In this document: positions 7,385-12,003 of the stretch, in pieces
How positions within the stretch are numbered: position 1 is the stretch's first letter
Layout: every line of letters begins with the position of its first letter
From: GCA-2688105 sp964499445
GTDB taxonomy: Bacteria > Chloroflexota > Dehalococcoidia > Dehalococcoidales > GCA-2688105
DNA: 12,003 nucleotides
NCBI GenBank assembly: GCA_964499445.1
Contig: CAZCLE010000034.1
Span: 1-12,003, forward strand
Direction: 5' to 3'
Program-made: the position numbers and the translations under genes
Notes under the pieces: model-generated
The model's input: the letters and a program-made list of their open reading frames with translations, nothing else
The model's database searches: none
Told to the model about the DNA's origin: nothing

Positions 7385-7519
7385 TTGCAGGCGTATTGTT
7401 TTAAGTGCAGAAAAAAGGTAGAGATAAAAAACCCAGAGCGTGTTACGCTGAAGAATAAGCGACCAGCTACACGAGGGGTCTGCCCTTCGTGTGGGACTAA
7501 AGTATTTAGAATTGGTTAA
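7385..7519 (+). CDS. Small two-CxxC zinc-ribbon protein (DUF5679-like)
   Basis: A 44-residue protein starting at TTG 7385 and ending with TAA 7517-7519. It has one zinc-ribbon pattern: CFKC (Cys5, Cys8) and CPSC (Cys33, Cys36), separated by a basic segment ending KNKRPATRGV, then GTKVFRIG. From memory this matches the DUF5679 family (YCVKC...TLKNGRPATQGxCPxCGTKMFRIG), common in Chloroflexota and some other groups; its function is unknown. The four cysteines and high basic content (Lys/Arg-rich) suggest binding of Zn and of nucleic acid, which is inference. It has its own promoter and excellent ribosome binding site, implying strong, independent expression despite lying just downstream of the nusA operon. 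It is too short to be found by most ORF length cut-offs. Confidence 0.85.
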   Translation: MQAYCFKCRKKVEIKNPERVTLKNKRPATRGVCPSCGTKVFRIG

Positions 7520-7769
7520 GATTAATTAGCCATAACCGATTTCACCGCTCTGAAGACATGGTGCCCCTCAGTAGATAGCCAGCTACCGCATTAAGCTAAA
7601 TAAACATTGGTATTAACCTTCAAAGGAGAGGGGTAAATTTTTGATTAATGCTTGAGGACCTATGGCTGGGATTTAAGAGCCGGCAGGGGCATCATAGACC
7701 AACACTGTAAACGTTAGTATGAGCTGCGGCAAGTAAATCCTATGTGCAACGGGTATCAGAGTTTAAAGG

Positions 7770-7793
7770 AACTTGACCGCTACTGGTCAAGTT
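7770..7793. repeat. Perfect inverted repeat (hairpin or operator)
   Basis: AACTTGACC (7770-7778) and GGTCAAGTT (7785-7793) are perfect reverse complements with a 6-nt spacer. In RNA a further G-U pair would give a 10-bp stem closed by the tetraloop CUAC. It is followed by A residues, not T, so it is not an intrinsic terminator on the plus strand, and the minus-strand side has no T-run after it either. Either an RNA stem-loop or a dimeric regulator's operator fits. Confidence 0.6.
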
Positions 7794-7816
7794 AAAAAGA
7801 CGCTGTATTCATTGGT

Positions 7817-7845
7817 TTGACAGAAGGCTTTTCTGGTACTAACTT
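7817..7845 (+). promoter_or_regulatory. Weak candidate promoter for ino1
   Basis: A perfect TTGACA at 7817-7822 is followed after 17 bp by TAACTT (7840-7845), only a 3-of-6 match to the -10 box. It is 23 bp downstream of the perfect inverted repeat, a position where an upstream regulator could act. The weak -10 makes this uncertain. Confidence 0.3.
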
Positions 7846-8004
7846 TTCAAAAGATACATTCGTAGCTACCAGTTCGGCTGTTCATGGATTATTTCTTTTA
7901 TTTTAATAAGCCAGTAACACGGGAAGGAGAATAAAGCTGGGGGTAATTATTAACTGAAGCCTACCTTTTATAGTGGCTTTCTCAGAAAGGAGAGTGGTTG
8001 AACC

Positions 8005-9123
8005 TTGGGTAAGATAAATGTAGCCATAATAGGTGTAGGTAACTGTGCCTCATCATTAATTCAGGGCGTTTACTACTATCAGCAGGCGAAGGAAACCGAA
8101 TTCGTGCCCGGACTTATGCATGTTAATCTGGGTGGGTATCATATAAGCGACATCAATTTCGTAGCTGCCTTTGATATTGATAAGAACAAGGTTGGCAAAG
8201 ACTTAGCCCAGGCAATTTTTACTGCGCCCAATAATACCTTTAAATTTTGTGATGTGCCGGCTACCGGCGTTAAAATCCAGCGAGGTATGACCCATGATGG
8301 TCTGGGTAAGTATCTATCTCAAATAATAGAGAAAGCACCCGGTCCCACGGTTGATATAACTAAAATCCTTAAGGAAACTCAAACCGATGTGGTAATAAAC
8401 TACCTGCCAGTTGGTAGTGAAGAGGCAACTAAATGGTATATTGAGCAGGTACTGGCAGCTGGTTGCGGTTTTGTTAATTGTATCCCGGTTTTCATCGCTC
8501 GAGAGAAGTACTGGCAGGAGCGCTTTATTAAAAAGGGGCTTCCCATTATTGGTGATGATGTAAAATCTCAAGTTGGCGCCACCATAGCCCATCGTGTGCT
8601 TACCAGGCTATTTAGAGACCGTGGCGTTAAACTGGAGCGAACCTACCAATTGAATTTCGGCGGCAATACCGATTTCCTAAATATGTTGGAGCGAGAACGC
8701 CTTGAATCCAAGAAGATATCTAAAACTACCGCCGTCACCTCTCAGTTAGATTATGAACTTGACCCCAAAGATATCCATGTCGGTCCCAGCGATTATGTCC
8801 CCTGGCTTGATGACCGTAAGTTTTGCCATATCAGGATGGAGGGACGAACCTTCGGCGATGTTCCCCTGAACCTTGAGCTGAAGCTTGAGGTGTGGGATAG
8901 TCCTAACTCAGCCGGGGTAGTTATTGACGCTATAAGGTGCTGCAAACTCGCCCTAGACTGGGAATTGAAAGGAGCACTGGTAGCTCCCTCTGCCTATTTC
9001 ATGAAATCACCACCTATTCAATATTCGGATGATGAAGCTCACCGCATGGTAGAAGAGTTCATTGCTAGCACCCCGCAAGTTGCCGAGGAAAAACAGCTGA
9101 GTAAATCTGCGGGGAGGGTTTAG
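8005..9123 (+). CDS. ino1: Inositol-3-phosphate synthase
   Basis: A 372-residue myo-inositol-phosphate synthase of the short prokaryotic type (actinobacteria/archaea-like). It converts glucose 6-phosphate to inositol 3-phosphate with NAD as a recycled cofactor. Features: Rossmann motif VAIIGVGNCASS (6-17), FDIDKNKVGKDL (56-67), NYLPVGSEEATKWY (132-145), CGFVNCIPVFIA (154-165), GDDVKSQVGAT (183-193), LNFGGNTDFLNM (216-227), KKISKT (236-241) and HVGPSDYVPWLDDRK (258-272). The start is TTG 8005: an in-frame TGA at 7999-8001 excludes earlier starts and the family N-terminus MGKI.VAIIGVGNCASS begins here. AAGGAG (7987-7992) is 12 nt away and is partly inside a small stem. It stands 10 bp before the glycosyltransferase gene; the pair and the next gene make a likely inositol-lipid operon. 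Confidence 0.92.
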   Translation: MGKINVAIIGVGNCASSLIQGVYYYQQAKETEFVPGLMHVNLGGYHISDINFVAAFDIDKNKVGKDLAQAIFTAPNNTFKFCDVPATGVKIQRGMTHDGLGKYLSQIIEKAPGPTVDITKILKETQTDVVINYLPVGSEEATKWYIEQVLAAGCGFVNCIPVFIAREKYWQERFIKKGLPIIGDDVKSQVGATIAHRVLTRLFRDRGVKLERTYQLNFGGNTDFLNMLERERLESKKISKTTAVTSQLDYELDPKDIHVGPSDYVPWLDDRKFCHIRMEGRTFGDVPLNLELKLEVWDSPNSAGVVIDAIRCCKLALDWELKGALVAPSAYFMKSPPIQYSDDEAHRMVEEFIASTPQVAEEKQLSKSAGRV

Positions 9124-9133
9124 GCAGCTACTT

Positions 9134-10300
9134 ATGAAGATAGCACTGGTCTCTCCTTACGACTTTGCTTACCCAGGCGGTGTAACCAATCACATCTCCT
9201 CACTAGAGTATTACCTTACCCGGATGGGGCACGAAGTTAAGGTAATTGCCCCGGCATCTAAGGCAGTTACCACTTTTGGCGATAGGTTTATACCCATAGG
9301 TAAACCTCGGGCTATACCTAGCAGTGGTTCCATTGTCCGAGTTACTATTTCACCTTGGTTGTCCTCTAGAATAAAAGCTGTGCTTGATGAAGAGAACTTT
9401 GATATTATCCACCTTCACGAACCCCTCATGCCAATGTTATGTACTACCGTGCTCCGTCTGTCACAGACAACAAATATAGGCACCTTTCACGCCTTTGCCG
9501 GCAGACCCAGCTATAGCTTTGCTAAACCTTTAGCCATGAGATTTTTGAAGAAGTGGTTCCGCAAGCTTGATGGCAAAATTGCCGTATCTAAACCAGCCAT
9601 GGAGTTCGCCAACAAACATCTCCCCGGAGATTATACTATTATCCCTAACGGCGTAGATTTAGCGCATTTTTCCCCCGATGTACCCCCAATTGATGAATTT
9701 TGCGACGGAAAACTGAATATTCTGTTTACCGGTCGTCTGGAGAAACGAAAAGGGGCGAACTATCTACTTAAGGCTTACCAGCGAGTTAAGGAGGAAATTC
9801 CCGACTCGCGACTTATTATAGTGGGTCCCGGCACCAGACTGCGTAATAAATATGAGAAACATGTTAAACGCCACGGATTAAAGGATGTGGTTTTTATTGG
9901 CTACGCCTCCTACGATGACCTACCTAGATATTACAAGACCGCCGACATTTTCTGTGCTCCAGCCACCGGACGAGAAAGCTTTGGTATCGTTTTACTTGAG
10001 GCTATGGCAATTGGTAAGCCAATTGTGGCTTCTAATATAGAGGGTTATGCTAGCCTATTAACTCATGGTGCTGAGGGATTATTGGTGCCGCCAAAAGATA
10101 AAGAAGCGTTAGCTCAAGCTCTAATCTCTCTGATGACTGACGAATCGCTTCGGCAACAGATGGGAGCCAGGGGAATACTCAAAGCCAAGGAATACGACTG
10201 GAAATACCTTACTCAAAGGATATTGGATTATTATATTAGCATACTTAGCCAGTCTCCACAGAAGGAACAATTTGCCAAATCTGAAGCTATATCGGTCTAA
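9134..10300 (+). CDS. GT4 glycosyltransferase, PimA-like (phosphatidylinositol mannosyltransferase candidate)
   Basis: A 388-residue GT-B fold enzyme of family GT4. It most resembles actinobacterial PimA, which transfers mannose from GDP-mannose to phosphatidylinositol on the inner face of the membrane. Shared features: PGGV acceptor-side glycine loop (14-17), HLHEP (93-97), TFHA with His119 (PimA has a functional His at the equivalent place), PNGVD (171-175), GRLEKRKG (200-207), and ESFGIVLLEAMA (281-292) with the EX7E pair Glu281/Glu289. No transmembrane segment is seen, which fits a peripheral membrane enzyme. ATG 9134 gives the canonical N-terminus MKIALVSPYDFAYPGGV; the only purine-rich site, GGGGAGGG at 9111-9118, is rather far. 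Neighbours making inositol phosphate and an inositol phospholipid strengthen the PimA reading, but the sugar donor and acceptor are inferred. Confidence 0.85.
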   Translation: MKIALVSPYDFAYPGGVTNHISSLEYYLTRMGHEVKVIAPASKAVTTFGDRFIPIGKPRAIPSSGSIVRVTISPWLSSRIKAVLDEENFDIIHLHEPLMPMLCTTVLRLSQTTNIGTFHAFAGRPSYSFAKPLAMRFLKKWFRKLDGKIAVSKPAMEFANKHLPGDYTIIPNGVDLAHFSPDVPPIDEFCDGKLNILFTGRLEKRKGANYLLKAYQRVKEEIPDSRLIIVGPGTRLRNKYEKHVKRHGLKDVVFIGYASYDDLPRYYKTADIFCAPATGRESFGIVLLEAMAIGKPIVASNIEGYASLLTHGAEGLLVPPKDKEALAQALISLMTDESLRQQMGARGILKAKEYDWKYLTQRILDYYISILSQSPQKEQFAKSEAISV

Positions 10301-10350
10301 GTGAAAGCTGAAGACAGCTCAGATGGCGTTATTTCCCAAAGCAACGTTAA

Positions 10351-10950
10351 ATGACAAAGTTATCCCAAGCTCGCAAGGCGACAGCCTATCACTTTACCCA
10401 ACCGATGGTGCGGTTTTTAGCCAGGACACCGATAACACCTAGCGCCCTGACCTGGTTTGGCTTTTTACTGGCTATCGGTGCCGCCGCTCTTATTGCTACC
10501 GAACACCTTTTAATTGCCGGCTTGGTAGTGCTTGTGGCTGGCTTTTTTGATATGCTGGATGGGGCATTAGCTCGCCACACCAATCAGACCACCCATTTTG
10601 GCGCCGTCCTTGACTCTACACTTGACCGTTTATCTGAGGGAGTCCTGCTACTCGGCATTTTAACCCTATATGCTAGAGAACCGTCAATCACCGGGGTTTT
10701 ACTGGCTGGCGCCGCCCTACTTGGTTCACCGCTGGTGAGCTATATCAGAGCCAGGGGGGAGGCACTAGGACTGGAGTGCCAGGTGGGATTATTTACCCGT
10801 CCAGAGAGGGTCGTTGTGCTGGCGCTGGGCCTTTTGCTGAGTCACTTTAATTATGCCTTAATTATTGCCCTGGCGATTATAGTGGTATTTAGCTTTATCA
10901 CCGCTGGTCAGAGGTTAGTTCATTTGTGGCGACAAACCAAAAACAGGTAG
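10351..10950 (+). CDS. CDP-alcohol phosphatidyltransferase, phosphatidylinositol-phosphate-synthase-like
   Basis: A 199-residue integral membrane enzyme with the full CDP-alcohol phosphotransferase signature DxxDGxxARx8GxxxDxxxD: Asp67, Asp70, Gly71, Ala74, Arg75, Gly84, Asp88, Asp92. Around it are about six hydrophobic segments (near 33-50, 53-66, 94-108, 113-128, 154-165, 168-185). It displaces CMP from CDP-diacylglycerol with an alcohol acceptor. The segment SYIRARGEALGL (130-141) and later Arg150/Arg153 resemble prokaryotic phosphatidylinositol-phosphate synthases (PgsA1/PIPS), which use inositol 3-phosphate. The adjacent ino1 supports this over phosphatidylglycerophosphate synthase. The start is ATG 10351, directly after an in-frame TAA at 10348-10350; no clear Shine-Dalgarno precedes it. 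The 50-bp gap to the glycosyltransferase holds nothing obvious. Confidence 0.85.
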   Translation: MTKLSQARKATAYHFTQPMVRFLARTPITPSALTWFGFLLAIGAAALIATEHLLIAGLVVLVAGFFDMLDGALARHTNQTTHFGAVLDSTLDRLSEGVLLLGILTLYAREPSITGVLLAGAALLGSPLVSYIRARGEALGLECQVGLFTRPERVVVLALGLLLSHFNYALIIALAIIVVFSFITAGQRLVHLWRQTKNR

Positions 10951-11043
10951 CTTGGGGAGTTTTATTCATTAACCTCACCCCCCTTTCCAGGCAACCTGCC
11001 CGTGATAAACACCGTCTTTTAGCTTTTATCTCTGGCGCTATTA

Positions 11044-11052
11044 TGTTATAAA
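11044..11052 (+). promoter_or_regulatory. Putative extended -10 promoter of purA
   Basis: TG-T-TATAAA at 11044-11052 is an extended -10 element (5 of 6 in the hexamer), without a recognisable -35 at the expected distance (TTTTAT at 11024-11029 is poor). The leader would be about 22 nt to ATG 11081. No PurR-like operator or purine riboswitch was recognised in the 130-bp spacer. Confidence 0.4.
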
Positions 11053-11080
11053 TTAAAGGAATCTCTAGAGGGGGGAAGTA

Positions 11081-12003
11081 ATGCCAGTTATTGCTGTTAT
11101 TGGAGCTCAGTGGGGAGATGAGGGGAAGGGCAAGATAGTTGACCTGCTTGCTGAAAAAGCTGGGATGGTAGTCCGTTTTTCCGGCGGTGATAATGCCGGG
11201 CATACGGTGATTAACCCCTCTGGTGAATTTAAACTGCACCTTATACCCTCCGGCATCTTTTATCCAAACACCGTTTGTCTCATTGGTAATGGTGTCGTGA
11301 TTAATCCTGCCGTTCTACTTGGTGAGATTGACCAGCTTAACCAGTGTGGCGTAGATACCAGCAAGTTGTTTATCAGTGACCGGGCTCACCTGATTATGCC
11401 CTATCACACCCTCCTTGACCGTCTGGAGGAAGAATCACGGGCAGGAAAAGCGATAGGCACCACACGCAAAGGCATAGGTCCTGCCTTCGCTGATAAAGTC
11501 GCCAGGTTGGGCATCAGAGCCGGTGACCTGCTAGATAAAGAAACTTTCTTGGAACGACTCCGTTCTATACTTGAGCACAAAAACACCATTTTGACCAAAA
11601 TCTATGGTGCCAGCCCTCTGTCAATGGATGAAGTATATGCTCGGTATTGCCAGTATGGAGAGCGTTTGGCGGCTCATATTCGGGAAACAGACATAATGGT
11701 GGAGGAAGCCCTGAACCGGGATGAGCTGGTCATATTAGAAGGCGCCCAAGGGACTTTACTTGACCCCGACTTTGGCACTTATCCTTATACTACCTCGTCT
11801 TCACCGCTAGCCGGCGGGGGCTGTCTGGGAGCTGGTATTAGCCCGACTAAGATTAATCGTATTCTAGGTGTATTTAAGGCTTACTGCACCAGGGTTGGCA
11901 GTGGCCCCATGCCTACTGAACTAACTGATGAGACTGGAGATTTGATTAGGGAACGAGGTCACGAGTATGGCACCACCACCGGCCGACCCCGTCGCTGTGG
12001 CTG
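11081..12003 (+). CDS. purA: Adenylosuccinate synthase PurA (3' end outside the window)
   Basis: The first 307 codons of PurA (usual length about 430), open to the window end. It condenses IMP and aspartate to adenylosuccinate with GTP hydrolysis, the first committed step of AMP synthesis. Visible: WGDEGKGK (11-18) with catalytic Asp13, FSGGDNAGHT (33-42) with catalytic His41, IGTTRKGIGPAF (125-136) contacting IMP, EGAQGTLLD (220-228), GTYPYTTSSSPLAGG, and GTTTGRPRRCG at the end. The numbering of Asp13 and His41 coincides with the E. coli enzyme, which supports ATG 11081 as start. A purine-rich site AGAGGGGGG (11068-11076) lies just upstream. It is separated from the lipid genes by 130 bp with its own likely promoter, so it is probably a distinct unit. 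The gene is cut only by the window edge; no frameshift is seen. Confidence 0.95.
   Translation, partial: MPVIAVIGAQWGDEGKGKIVDLLAEKAGMVVRFSGGDNAGHTVINPSGEFKLHLIPSGIFYPNTVCLIGNGVVINPAVLLGEIDQLNQCGVDTSKLFISDRAHLIMPYHTLLDRLEEESRAGKAIGTTRKGIGPAFADKVARLGIRAGDLLDKETFLERLRSILEHKNTILTKIYGASPLSMDEVYARYCQYGERLAAHIRETDIMVEEALNRDELVILEGAQGTLLDPDFGTYPYTTSSSPLAGGGCLGAGISPTKINRILGVFKAYCTRVGSGPMPTELTDETGDLIRERGHEYGTTTGRPRRCG

Larger units (their letters stand above)
7520..8004 (+). other. 485-bp stretch without a convincing gene; several inverted repeats
   Basis: All plus-strand frames are broken by frequent stops and no tRNA, tmRNA, SRP, RNase P or known riboswitch signature was recognised. Possible paired elements, in order: CCCCTC 7564-7569 with GAGGGG 7628-7633; CTATG 7660-7664 with CATAG 7693-7697 enclosing GCTGG 7665-7669 / CCGGC 7680-7684; the perfect repeat at 7770-7793; CTGGTA 7833-7838 with TACCAG 7867-7872; and CTTTC 7977-7981 with GAAAG 7985-7989 next to the ino1 ribosome binding site. 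It could be a long ino1 leader, an unannotated small RNA, or a decayed sequence. Confidence 0.5.

Noticed and set aside
7648..7710. 20-codon ORF after a purine-rich site (7623-7633) in the ino1 spacer
   Set aside because: Spacing to the purine-rich site is long, the peptide matches nothing I recognise, and no regulatory codon run is seen.
7742..7795. 17-codon ORF running through the perfect inverted repeat
   Set aside because: No Shine-Dalgarno sequence, very short, and its 3' half is dictated by the palindrome.
10975..11076. Pairing of the C-run (10977-10983) with the G-run before purA as a ribosome-site switch
   Set aside because: Only the homopolymer parts are complementary, and the predicted purA transcript starts after the C-run.

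Overview
The window looks like a chromosomal segment from a Chloroflexota bacterium, most likely of the class Dehalococcoidia. This placement rests on gene content and order (a nusA-infB-truB operon, a small DUF5679-type zinc ribbon, then inositol-phosphate synthase, a PimA-like glycosyltransferase, a CDP-alcohol phosphatidyltransferase and purA) and on compact protein forms. It was not checked by a search. All genes look intact except two that run off the window edges. I see no rRNA, tRNA, CRISPR array, insertion sequence or phage gene.

Left arm (1-2220, minus strand): a compact operon read right to left. It starts with an M20-family amidohydrolase (TTG start), followed with an 8-bp overlap by a DUF2229-type acyl-CoA dehydratase activase-related protein. 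That gene overlaps by 10 bp the first 12 codons of what looks like its partner subunit, which leaves the window at base 1. The operon has a plausible promoter in the divergent spacer at 2204-2456.

Centre (2331-7271, plus strand): a transcription/translation operon, nusA-ylxR-infB-rbfA-truB, with tight or overlapping junctions. A consensus-like promoter precedes nusA, and its leader carries a terminator-like hairpin. The rimP gene that usually precedes nusA is absent, as is the DHH phosphoesterase gene often found between rbfA and truB. IF-2 carries an unusual Asp-to-Asn change in its P-loop.

Right-centre (7325-8004): a 44-residue two-CxxC protein with its own strong promoter and ribosome binding site, then about 485 bp with no convincing gene but several inverted repeats, including a perfect 9-bp (10 with a wobble) stem.

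Right arm (8005-12003, plus strand): inositol-3-phosphate synthase, a PimA-like GT4 glycosyltransferase and a phosphatidylinositol-phosphate-synthase-like enzyme. Together they could make an inositol phospholipid and glycosylate it, as in the actinobacterial PI/PIM pathway. purA, truncated by the window end, follows with its own likely promoter. Start codons are diverse: four TTG, two GTG and the rest ATG.
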